Assembly (NCBI GenBank): GCA_049513815.1
Contig: JBEKVR010000211.1
Span: 1-6,208, forward strand
Source: Roseiarcus sp049513815
Lineage (GTDB): Bacteria > Pseudomonadota > Alphaproteobacteria > Rhizobiales > Beijerinckiaceae
Direction: 5' to 3'
Length of the DNA stretch: 6,208 nucleotides
The notes below the pieces were generated by a model. It searched no databases. It was given only the letters and a program-made list of their open reading frames with translations, and had not been told where the DNA came from. The stretch's first letter is position 1. Every line of letters starts with the position of its first letter. Positions 1 to 6,159 of this stretch are shown piece by piece. A program made the translations under genes and the position numbers.

Positions 1-1
1 G

Positions 2-349
2 AAGGGCAACCCCAAGGTCGACGTGGTCGTGCCCAAGACCGGCGTCGTCGCCGGCGTCTACGTGCAGGCGATCAGCGCCTATGCGCCGCACCCCAACGCC
101 GCCAAGCTGTGGCTCGAGCACCTCTATTCCGACGAAGGGCAGATCGGCTGGCTGAAGGGCTACTGCCACCCGATCCGCTTCAACAACCTCATCGAGAGCA
201 AGAAGGTTCCCGCCGACTTGCTCGCCGCGCTGCCGCCGGCGGAAGGCTACGCCAAAGCGAAGTTCCCGACGCTCGCCGAACAGGCGGCGGCCAAGGATGT
301 GATCGCCAAGCAATGGGATGCTGTCGTCGGCGCGACGGTCGCGAAATAA
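2..349 (+). CDS. ABC transporter periplasmic substrate-binding protein, C-terminal part (5' truncated by window edge)
   Basis: The frame is open from base 2 to a TAA at 347-349 and gives the last 115 residues of a protein whose N-terminus, including any signal peptide, lies outside the window. The visible part has the C-terminal pattern of Pot/Fbp-type (family 1 extracellular) solute-binding proteins: a VVPKTGVVAGVYVQAIS strand near the start, then a helix with PHPNAAKLWLEHLYSDEGQ, typical of the 'residues A/AK, F/LW, L..EGQ' segment in this fold, and a final helix with AAAKDVIAKQWDAVVG. It would capture the ligand in the periplasm and hand it to the two permeases encoded downstream. The next gene starts 123 bases away and a strong terminator lies between, so the binding protein may be made in excess over the membrane parts. 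The ligand (polyamine, ferric iron, phosphonate or other) cannot be told from this fragment. Confidence 0.85.
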   Translation, partial: KGNPKVDVVVPKTGVVAGVYVQAISAYAPHPNAAKLWLEHLYSDEGQIGWLKGYCHPIRFNNLIESKKVPADLLAALPPAEGYAKAKFPTLAEQAAAKDVIAKQWDAVVGATVAK

Positions 350-374
350 CGAGCGAGTCAAGACGCTCGCCCCC

Positions 375-408
375 GGCCCCTCTCCCGTGAACGGGAGAGG
401 GGCCTTTT
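375..408 (+). terminator. Rho-independent terminator after the binding-protein gene
   Basis: A perfect 13-base inverted repeat, GGCCCCTCTCCCG at 375-387 and CGGGAGAGGGGCC at 392-404, is separated by the 4-base loop TGAA and followed directly by TTTT at 405-408. Only the plus-strand orientation has the T-run. It lies 25 bases past the stop of the substrate-binding-protein gene and 64 bases before the first permease gene, so it sits inside what is otherwise one transport operon. It would stop or attenuate transcripts after the binding protein. The T-run is short, so some read-through into the permeases is plausible; the degree is inferred. Confidence 0.85.
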
Positions 409-455
409 CCTGCTTTCCGGCGGCGTGCAGGATCGGATGAGGACTTAGCGCTTCC

Positions 456-476
456 ATGACCAACGAGCCCGAATGA
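456..476 (+). other. Six-codon mini-ORF overlapping the first permease start
   Basis: ATG at 456 opens a six-codon frame (MTNEPE) that stops at TGA 474-476. The stop overlaps the permease ATG at 473-475 as ATGA, in a different frame. A purine-rich GAGGA at 439-443 lies 12 bases before this ATG, longer than ideal. The permease itself has only a weak ACGAG at 463-467. The arrangement would suit translational coupling through a leader peptide, but such a short frame can arise by chance. Confidence 0.25.
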
Positions 477-1354
477 CAGCCGTCGCCGCGACGCCCGCCC
501 GTTCTGTTCGCATGCCCAATTTGGCGGCGTGGCTTGGCGTCGCGCCGTTCTTTCTGTTCGCGACGATGTTCCTCATCGTGCCGACGGTTTCGCTGTTGGT
601 CGGCGCGTTTCAGGATCATGACGGCGCGTTCACGTTCGACAACATTCTGCGACTGTGGCAGCCGTCGATCCTTCATTCTTATTTGCTGAGCATCGAGGTC
701 AGCGTCGCCTCGGCTTTCTTCGGCGCGCTGATCGGCCTCGCCCTGGCGCTCGCCGTACTGCGCGGCGGCCTGCCGGAGTGGTTGCGGCCGACGCTGATGA
801 CCTTCAGCGGCGTGGCGTCGAATTTCGCCGGCGTGCCGCTCGCCTTCGCCTTCATGGCGACGCTCGGGCGCATCGGCTTCGTCACCGTCGTATTGAAGAG
901 CGTCGGCGTCGACCTCTACGCCGCCGGCTTCAATCTCTTCACCTTCACCGGATTGACCCTCACCTACCTCTATTTTCAGATTCCGCTGATGGTGCTCGTC
1001 GTCACGCCGGCGATCGACGGCATCAAGGGCGAGTGGAGCGAAGCGGCCGAAATTCTTGGCGCGAACCGCATTCAATATTGGCGCACGGTCGTCCTGCCGA
1101 TCCTGTGGCCGAGCATCCTGGGCGCTTCGCTGCTGTTGTTCGCCAACGCGTTTGGCGCCATCGCCACCGCCTATGCGCTGACCGGCTCGTTTCTCAACAT
1201 CGTGCCAATCCTGCTTTACGCGCAGATCCGCGGCGACGTGCTGCATGATCCCAACCTCGGTTACGCGTTGGCGTTCGGCATGCTGATGATCACCGGCCTC
1301 TCCAACCTCGCCTATCTCTACCTGCGCGCGCGCTCGGATCGGTGGCTGCGATGA
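473..1354 (+). CDS. ABC transporter permease, first subunit (PotB-like)
   Basis: This 293-residue inner-membrane protein is one half of the channel of a binding-protein-dependent importer. Hydrophobic segments fall near residues 19-44, 70-96, 110-130, 155-178, 211-236 and 262-284, consistent with the six-helix MetI-like permease fold. The cytoplasmic EAA loop that docks on the ATPase is at about 187-213, with EAA at 190-192, Gly196 and the closing VLP at 207-209. Length fits PotB-type permeases. ATG 473 is chosen because no other start codon exists in frame back to the TAG at 446-448; Met14 (base 512) is a possible alternative but has no visible Shine-Dalgarno. The site before 473 is also weak (ACGAG), and a six-codon mini-ORF ends across the start. 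The gene overlaps the second permease at its stop codon, so the two are almost certainly co-translated. Substrate unknown. Confidence 0.9.
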   Translation: MTAVAATPARSVRMPNLAAWLGVAPFFLFATMFLIVPTVSLLVGAFQDHDGAFTFDNILRLWQPSILHSYLLSIEVSVASAFFGALIGLALALAVLRGGLPEWLRPTLMTFSGVASNFAGVPLAFAFMATLGRIGFVTVVLKSVGVDLYAAGFNLFTFTGLTLTYLYFQIPLMVLVVTPAIDGIKGEWSEAAEILGANRIQYWRTVVLPILWPSILGASLLLFANAFGAIATAYALTGSFLNIVPILLYAQIRGDVLHDPNLGYALAFGMLMITGLSNLAYLYLRARSDRWLR

Positions 1355-2139
1355 AGAGCGGCAAGTTCGGCGCCTGGCTGGCGGTTTTTGTCGGGGTGGC
1401 GTATTTCGTCGCGCCGCTGATCGCGACGTTCGAGTTCTCGCTGCGCATGCGGCGCGGCGAATACAGTTTCGACGCCTATCGCATCGTCTTCGCCAGCGGC
1501 GCTTTCCAGGCCTCCTTCCTCTACTCGACCGTTCTGGCGGTGGCGACGATCGTCGTCGGAATTCTCATTGTCGTGCCGACCGCCTATTGGGTGCAGTTGA
1601 GGCTGCCGCGGCTGCGCGGCATCGTCGAGTTCACCACGCTCTTGCCGCTGGTCATTCCGGCGATCGTGCTGGTGTTCGGCTATATCAAGCTCTACGGCAG
1701 TTCCTCGATCCTGCCGCTGACCGCAACCTCGCTCGGCGCCGACGCATTATTGATGTTCGGTTATGTCGGCCTCGGCCTGCCTTACATGTACCGCTCGGTC
1801 GAGACGGCTCTTCGCTCGATCGACGTGCGCACGCTGACGGAAGCGGCCGAAAGCCAAGGCGCGGGCGTCTTCACCATCCTGTTCCACGTCATCCTGCCTA
1901 ACATCCGTTCCGGCATCCTGTCGGGCGCGTTTCTCACCTTCGCGATCGTGATCGGCGAGTTCACCTTCGCCAGCCTGCTGGACCGCCCCGCGTTCGGCCC
2001 CTATCTGCAACTGATCGGCGCTTCGCGCGCCTACGAGCCCTCCGCGCTCGCCATCATGGCGTTCGCGTTGACCTGGGCGTGCATGGGCCTCATCCAGCTG
2101 TTCGGCGGCGGGCCGCGCACTTCCACCGGCAAGCGTTAG
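1351..2139 (+). CDS. ABC transporter permease, second subunit (PotC-like)
   Basis: This 262-residue inner-membrane protein is the second half of the channel. Hydrophobic segments lie near residues 8-28, 57-80, 93-113, 129-145, 186-207 and 231-250. The EAA loop is at about 161-188, with EAA at 164-166, Gly170 and ILP at 181-183, the ATPase docking pattern of MetI-like permeases. The ATG at 1351 is preferred because it overlaps the TGA of the first permease (1352-1354) as ATGA, the usual coupled arrangement; a GTG three codons upstream at 1342 is in frame and would add three residues. No strong Shine-Dalgarno is visible, which fits translation by re-initiation. Similar in length to PotC. Its stop TAG is followed after 11 bases by the ATPase gene, so the three genes form one operon. 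Confidence 0.9.
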   Translation: MKSGKFGAWLAVFVGVAYFVAPLIATFEFSLRMRRGEYSFDAYRIVFASGAFQASFLYSTVLAVATIVVGILIVVPTAYWVQLRLPRLRGIVEFTTLLPLVIPAIVLVFGYIKLYGSSSILPLTATSLGADALLMFGYVGLGLPYMYRSVETALRSIDVRTLTEAAESQGAGVFTILFHVILPNIRSGILSGAFLTFAIVIGEFTFASLLDRPAFGPYLQLIGASRAYEPSALAIMAFALTWACMGLIQLFGGGPRTSTGKR

Positions 2140-2141
2140 GA
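2138..2141 (+). promoter_or_regulatory. Shine-Dalgarno that fixes the ATPase start
   Basis: AGGA at 2138-2141 overlaps the permease stop TAG (2137-2139) and stands 9 bases before the ATG at 2151. It supports this ATG over an in-frame ATG at 2079 that lies inside the permease gene. Confidence 0.6.
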
Positions 2142-2150
2142 TTTTCGGCG

Positions 2151-3212
2151 ATGTCATTCCTCACTCTGACCGGCATTCAAAAGGTCTATGGCCCCAACAA
2201 GGTCGTCAAAGATTTCGACCTTTCCGTCGAGCGGGGCGAGTTCGTCACCTTTCTCGGCCCCAGCGGCTGCGGCAAGACGACGACTCTGCGCATGGTCGCC
2301 GGCTTCGAGGCGCCGACCGCAGGCGAAATTCGCATCAACGGCCAGGACGTGACGCATCTGCGCCCCAATAAGCGCGCGATCGGCATGGTGTTCCAGGCCT
2401 ACGCCCTGTTCCCCAACATGACGGTCGCGCAAAACATCGGCTTCGGCCTCAAGGTTGGGGGAAAGCCGGCGGTCGAGATCAAGGCGCGGGTCGACGAAAT
2501 GCTGGCGATGATCAAGCTGCCGCAGCTCGCCGACCGCTATCCCTATCAACTGTCGGGCGGCCAGCAGCAGCGCGTGTCGCTTGCCCGCGCGCTCGCCCCG
2601 AGCCCGCAGATTCTCCTGCTCGACGAACCGCTGTCGGCGCTCGACGCGCGCATTCGCGTCGCGCTACGCGAGGAAATCCGCGCGCTTCAACGCAAGCTGG
2701 GCATCACGACGATTTTCGTCACCCACGATCAGGAAGAAGCGCTGTCGATGTCCGACCGCATCGTCGTGATGAACGAAGGCGGGATCGAGCAAGTGGGAAC
2801 GCCGAGCGAAATCTACAATGCGCCGCGCACCCGCTTCGTCGCCTCCTTCGTCGGCACACTCAACCTTATCGACGGCAAGATTGTCGACGCGTCGGTTGGC
2901 GCGGTCGACATTGACGGCCAGCGTGCGACGACGCGGCGCAAGCTCAACGGCGCCAAGCCGGGCGACATTTTGGCGATGGCGCTGCGGCCCGAAGCGCTGC
3001 GCCTCGGCGCGGGCGACGATGGCCGCAACACGCTTGCCGGCGTCATCGAAGACGTTTCCTTCCTCGGCGCGGTGGTGCGCGTGCGGGTGCGGCTCGAGCG
3101 GGCCGCCATTATCGTCGACACCTTCAACAGCGGCGCCGCTGAGCTGCCCGCTTGCGGAGCGCCGATCGCAGTCAATTTCGGCCGCGACGACCTGATCCCG
3201 CTGGTGGCTTGA
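2151..3212 (+). CDS. ABC transporter ATP-binding protein (PotA/FbpC-like, with TOBE-type C-terminus)
   Basis: This 353-residue cytoplasmic ATPase drives the importer formed with the two upstream permeases. All nucleotide-binding motifs are intact: Walker A GPSGCGKT at 36-43, Q-loop Gln82 in VFQAYALFP, signature LSGGQ at 134-138, Walker B ILLLDEP at 154-160, D-loop SALD at 162-165 and switch His192 in VTHDQEEA. Residues from about 235 to 353 form the extra regulatory region seen in PotA/FbpC/MalK-type ATPases, with ALRPEALRL at 277-285 marking a TOBE_2-like domain. Start at ATG 2151 because the conserved N-terminal strand (MSFLTLTGIQKVYG) begins there and AGGA is correctly placed; an ATG 24 codons upstream adds only arginine- and histidine-rich residues read inside the permease gene. 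Family assignment is firm; the transported substrate is not. It ends 31 bases from a convergent gene. Confidence 0.95.
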   Translation: MSFLTLTGIQKVYGPNKVVKDFDLSVERGEFVTFLGPSGCGKTTTLRMVAGFEAPTAGEIRINGQDVTHLRPNKRAIGMVFQAYALFPNMTVAQNIGFGLKVGGKPAVEIKARVDEMLAMIKLPQLADRYPYQLSGGQQQRVSLARALAPSPQILLLDEPLSALDARIRVALREEIRALQRKLGITTIFVTHDQEEALSMSDRIVVMNEGGIEQVGTPSEIYNAPRTRFVASFVGTLNLIDGKIVDASVGAVDIDGQRATTRRKLNGAKPGDILAMALRPEALRLGAGDDGRNTLAGVIEDVSFLGAVVRVRVRLERAAIIVDTFNSGAAELPACGAPIAVNFGRDDLIPLVA

Positions 3213-3222
3213 TCGCCGCCAG
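3201..3222 (+). other. Hairpin over the ATPase stop codon, no T-run
   Basis: CTGGTGGC (3201-3208) can pair with GCCGCCAG (3215-3222), eight pairs including one U-G wobble in the plus-strand RNA, around the loop TTGATC that contains the TGA stop. No T-run follows (ACCATTCC), so it is not a standard intrinsic terminator. It may only stabilise the mRNA 3' end, or be chance in GC-rich DNA. No other terminator candidate is visible in the 31-base convergent gap. Confidence 0.25.
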
Positions 3223-3243
3223 ACCATTCCGAAGCGCCCTCCC

Positions 3244-4872
3244 TCAGAGAGCGACGGAGAAGCGGTCGGAGCGCGCGGCGTCCCACTGCTCGCGCCACCA
3301 TCCGTCGCGCGCGCCGGCGATCAGCTCGCCCGGCTGGAGCTGCGGATAAAGCTCGGCGAAGGTCTTGGTCTCGCTGGCGCTGACCCGGCGCGAGAAATGG
3401 ATCGGGCGGAAATCGTGCGCGTGCTCGAGCCCCGCCGCCGCGGTCAATTCCGCCAGCGCGTTCAGCATCGAGCGATGGTAGTTGCGCACCCGCTCGGTCT
3501 TGTCTTCGACCACCAGCGCGCGTGAACGCGTCTTGTCCTGGGTCGCGACGCCGGTCGGGCAGCGGTCGGTATGACACGACAGCGATTGGATGCAGCCGAG
3601 CGCGAACATGAAGCCGCGCGCCGCGTTGCACCAGTCGGCGCCGAGCGCCATTGCGCAGGCCATATCGAAGGCGTTGGCGATCTTGCCCGAGACGCCGAGT
3701 CGGATGTCGCCGCGCAATCCCGCGCCGATCAGCGCGTTGCGGACGAAGACGAGCCCGTCGCGCATCGGCATGCCGAGGTGGTCGGCGAATTCGAGCGGCG
3801 CCGCGCCGGTGCCGCCCTCCTTGCCGTCGACGACGATGAAGTCGGGACGGATGCCCGTCTCCAGCATCGCCTTGCAGATGGCGAGAAACTCCCAAGGATG
3901 GCCGACGCAGAGCTTGAAGCCGACCGGCTTGCCGCCGCTCAGGCGCCTGAGCTCGGCGATAAAGCCCATAATCTCGAGCGGGGTCGAGAAGGCGCCGTGG
4001 CGCGCCGGCGACAGGCAATCGCGGCCGGCCGCTACGCCGCGGATCGCCGCAATTTCTTCGGTGACTTTCGCCGCCGGCAGCACGCCGCCGTGGCCCGGTT
4101 TCGCGCCCTCGCTGAGCTTGATCTCGATCATCTTAATCTGGTCGTTGGCGGCCGCGGCGGCAAAGGCGGCGGGATCGAACGCGCCTTCGGCCGTGCGGCA
4201 GCCGAAGTATCCCGAGCCGACTTCCCAGATCACGTCGCCGCCGCCCTCGCGGTGATATGGGCTGAAGCCGCCCTCGCCGGTGTCGTGGGCGAAGCCGCCA
4301 AGCGCCGCGCCGCGGTTGAGGGCGCGAATGGCGTTGGCGCTCAACGCGCCGAAGCTCATCGCCGAGATGTTGAAAACGGACGTCGCATAGGGCTGGGCGC
4401 AGCCGGGACCGCCGACCAGGACCCGGAACGGCGTCTCGGCGATCTCAGCCGGCGCGATCGAATGGCGCAGCCACTCGTAGCCTTGCGCGTAAACATCGAG
4501 TTGCGTGCCGAACGGCCGCTTGTCGAGCTGCATCTTGGCGCGCTGATAGACGACGGCGCGCTGGTTGCGCGAAAACGGCAGCCCATCGGTCTCACTCTCG
4601 AAGAAATATTGCCGCATCTCCGGCCGCATCTCCTCGAGCAGGAAGCGCAGGTGGGCGGAGATCGGATAATTTCGCAAAACCGCGTGCGAGGTCTGAACGA
4701 GGTCGCGCAGGCCCAGCAACGACAGCGCGCCGAATAGGACGGCGGCGACGAGAAACACGGTCTCCCAACGCGGCGACGCGCCGATCGCCGCAGCGCCGAA
4801 GGCGAGCGTCAGCAGCACGCACGCCGTCAGGACGATGAAACGCGGCGAAAACGCCAGAGCCAGGAATCGCAT
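3244..4872 (-). CDS. Membrane-anchored FMN-binding glutamate synthase family protein
   Basis: This 542-residue protein corresponds to the FMN/iron-sulfur synthase domain of glutamate synthase (GltB, Glu_synthase family), without the N-terminal glutamine amidotransferase domain; Bacillus YerD is a similar stand-alone relative. Two hydrophobic stretches at about 10-31 and 38-56 predict a membrane anchor, with the catalytic part from about 85 onward. Diagnostic motifs are EGAKPGHGG (255-263), a phosphate/FMN-site region around GFKLCVG (318-324), DGKEGGTGAAP (349-359) and the three cysteines Cys427, Cys433 and Cys438 spaced C-x5-C-x4-C before PTGVATQ, as for the 3Fe-4S cluster of GltB. In GltB this domain joins ammonia to 2-oxoglutarate to make glutamate. 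Here the ammonia source, electron donor and true product are unknown. The start has a good GAGGGG ribosome site five bases upstream. It follows nagA by 135 bases on the same strand. Confidence 0.88.
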   Translation of the reverse strand: MRFLALAFSPRFIVLTACVLLTLAFGAAAIGASPRWETVFLVAAVLFGALSLLGLRDLVQTSHAVLRNYPISAHLRFLLEEMRPEMRQYFFESETDGLPFSRNQRAVVYQRAKMQLDKRPFGTQLDVYAQGYEWLRHSIAPAEIAETPFRVLVGGPGCAQPYATSVFNISAMSFGALSANAIRALNRGAALGGFAHDTGEGGFSPYHREGGGDVIWEVGSGYFGCRTAEGAFDPAAFAAAAANDQIKMIEIKLSEGAKPGHGGVLPAAKVTEEIAAIRGVAAGRDCLSPARHGAFSTPLEIMGFIAELRRLSGGKPVGFKLCVGHPWEFLAICKAMLETGIRPDFIVVDGKEGGTGAAPLEFADHLGMPMRDGLVFVRNALIGAGLRGDIRLGVSGKIANAFDMACAMALGADWCNAARGFMFALGCIQSLSCHTDRCPTGVATQDKTRSRALVVEDKTERVRNYHRSMLNALAELTAAAGLEHAHDFRPIHFSRRVSASETKTFAELYPQLQPGELIAGARDGWWREQWDAARSDRFSVAL

Positions 4873-4877
4873 GGGCG

Positions 4878-4883
4878 CCCCTC
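4878..4883 (-). promoter_or_regulatory. Strong Shine-Dalgarno of the glutamate synthase-like gene
   Basis: On the minus strand GAGGGG (plus-strand CCCCTC) stands 5 bases before the ATG at 4872-4870. It is the best ribosome binding site in the window and supports this start, which keeps both hydrophobic N-terminal segments. Confidence 0.6.
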
Positions 4884-4962
4884 GAACGCGTCATTTGCGG
4901 CTGGATTGCGCGAATCGCGCGCGCCGCTCCCCGTGACGCGCCGGGACGCTTACACATTTTTT

Positions 4963-4980
4963 GCGTCTTCGCGAAGACGC
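4963..4980. repeat. Perfect 18-base palindrome in the nagA / glutamate synthase-like gap
   Basis: GCGTCTTCGCGAAGACGC is a perfect inverted repeat (9 + 9 bases, or 7-base arms around CGCG as an RNA hairpin). On the plus strand it is preceded by six T (4957-4962); on the minus strand it is therefore followed by six A. That is the wrong arrangement for an intrinsic terminator in either direction. It lies 28 bases past the nagA stop and 91 bases before the glutamate synthase-like start, so it could be an operator for that gene, or a 3' end structure of the nagA mRNA. The role is inferred from position only. Confidence 0.5.
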
Positions 4981-5007
4981 GCGCTCGCCGCGGTCCGCCC
5001 TCTGGGA

Positions 5008-6159
5008 TCAGGCCGCTTGCGGCGCGCCGGCGAGCCAGACGCCGCGCAAAGTGAGGTCGTCGGCGAGATGGACGAGGTCGGCGCGCGCGCCCGGCGCCAC
5101 TGCGCCGATGCGGCCTTCGAGGCCAAGCAACCGGGCCGGCGTCGAGGTCGCCATTGTCAGCGCTTCGGCGAGCGGCAGGTCGAGCGTTTCGACGACGTAG
5201 CGCACGGCGTCAAGTAAAGTGACCACGCCGCCGGCGAGCGTGTCGAAGTCGTCGATCAGGCGCGATCCGTCACGCCGCATGCGCCGTCCTTGCAGCGTGA
5301 ACACCGACGGTCCGCCCGCCGCCGGCGGCATCGCGTCGGAGGTCAGCGCGATTGCCCCTGCCCCCTTGGCGTTGATCGCCGCACGCAGCGCCGCTGGGTG
5401 GACGTGATGGCCGTCGGCGATCAGGCCGCAGACGATCGCCGGATCGGCGAGCGCGGCGCCGACCAGACCGGGCGCTCGCGAGCCGAGCTGGCTCATCGCG
5501 TTGAAGAGATGGGTGACTGCCCGCGCGCCGGCGGCGAAGGCGGCGCGCGCCTCCTCCGCCGTCGCCTCGGCGTGGCCAAGGCTGACGACGATCCCCGCCG
5601 CGGCGAGGCTGGCGATCAGCGCCGGACTGGCGGCGGACGGCGCCAAAGTGACGACCATCGCGCCGACCTTGGCGGCGACGAGCTGATCGCGGTCGCGTTC
5701 CCGCATCGGACGAATGAATTCCGCCAGATGGACGCCCTTGCGGCGCGGATCGATGAACGGCCCCTCGACGTGGACGCCGAGGACGCCCGGCGTCGCGCGC
5801 GTCGCCTCGCCCGCCGCCGCCAACGCCGCGACGAGCACGGCCGGCGAATCGGTGATGACGGTCGGCAGGATCGCGGTGACGCCCGAGCGGCGAAAGGCGG
5901 CGGCGATCGCAGCCAACGCCTCGGGCGTCGGCGTTGCGTTGAACAGCACGCCGCCGCCGCCGTTGACCTGCCAGTCGATGAGCCCCGGCGACAGCACGCC
6001 GCCGGAAAGATCGATCTGCTCGCCGCCGCGCGGCCGCGCGGCCGTCGGCGCAACGGCGACGACCGCGCCGCCCTCGACGACGACTGCGCAGTCGTCGCGC
6101 ATCGTCAGTCCGTCGAACAGGCGCGCGCCGAAGAAGACCTTTAATGGCCCGTCGTTCAT
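5008..6159 (-). CDS. nagA: N-acetylglucosamine-6-phosphate deacetylase
   Basis: This 383-residue cytoplasmic amidohydrolase removes acetate from N-acetylglucosamine-6-phosphate to give glucosamine-6-phosphate, the committed step in using GlcNAc from chitin or recycled cell wall. Length matches the family (about 380). The N-terminal barrel entry PGLIDWQVNGGGG is at 58-70. Family residues are in place: Glu132 in HVEGPF (130-135), His196 in LGHAEAT (194-200) and His217 in THLFNAM (216-222) match the metal ligands known from E. coli NagA; the substrate-side His252 in IADGHHVH and the catalytic Asp275 in LTSDAM are also present. DTLAGG at 306-311 and STPARLLGL at 339-347 are the usual late motifs, ending with GAVAPGARADLV. 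ATG 6159 overlaps the stop of the gene upstream as ATGA, so it is read as the second gene of an operon; AAGG nine bases before it is a modest ribosome site. Confidence 0.95.
   Translation of the reverse strand: MNDGPLKVFFGARLFDGLTMRDDCAVVVEGGAVVAVAPTAARPRGGEQIDLSGGVLSPGLIDWQVNGGGGVLFNATPTPEALAAIAAAFRRSGVTAILPTVITDSPAVLVAALAAAGEATRATPGVLGVHVEGPFIDPRRKGVHLAEFIRPMRERDRDQLVAAKVGAMVVTLAPSAASPALIASLAAAGIVVSLGHAEATAEEARAAFAAGARAVTHLFNAMSQLGSRAPGLVGAALADPAIVCGLIADGHHVHPAALRAAINAKGAGAIALTSDAMPPAAGGPSVFTLQGRRMRRDGSRLIDDFDTLAGGVVTLLDAVRYVVETLDLPLAEALTMATSTPARLLGLEGRIGAVAPGARADLVHLADDLTLRGVWLAGAPQAA

Noticed and set aside
2079..2150. N-terminal extension of the ATPase from an upstream ATG
   Set aside because: It adds 24 unconserved residues encoded inside the permease gene and has no ribosome site, while ATG 2151 has AGGA nine bases upstream and begins at the usual family start.
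1747..2157. A 136-codon minus-strand frame opposite the second permease
   Set aside because: It is antisense to a clear membrane permease gene and shows no domain or ribosome site; treated as a shadow frame.
2813..4018. A 401-codon minus-strand open frame crossing the convergent junction
   Set aside because: It overlaps the ATPase gene antisense and the glutamate synthase-like gene in another frame, both with strong family motifs. Its product is arginine-rich and low in complexity, typical of a shadow frame in GC-rich DNA.
3571..4737. A 388-codon plus-strand open frame antisense to the glutamate synthase-like gene
   Set aside because: It lies wholly opposite a well-supported gene, has an arginine/alanine/glutamate-biased product with no recognisable motif, and has no independent support.
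4908..4920. Short inverted repeat GCGCGA-A-TCGCGC upstream of the glutamate synthase-like gene
   Set aside because: Six-base arms made almost only of G and C are expected by chance in DNA this GC-rich, so I do not list it as a site.
4957..4980. Hairpin plus T-run read as a Rho-independent terminator of nagA
   Set aside because: For minus-strand transcription the hairpin is followed by A6, not T6; on the plus strand the T-run precedes the hairpin. Neither orientation fits.
5946..5962. Run of CCG/GCC triplets looking like a small repeat
   Set aside because: It simply encodes the glycine run (GGGG) in the conserved NagA segment after PGLID and is not a separate repeat element.
5290..6144. A 284-codon plus-strand open frame antisense to nagA
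   Set aside because: The product is almost all Arg, Asp, Ala and Gly, as expected from reading the opposite strand of a high-GC gene. nagA has all its catalytic residues on the other strand.
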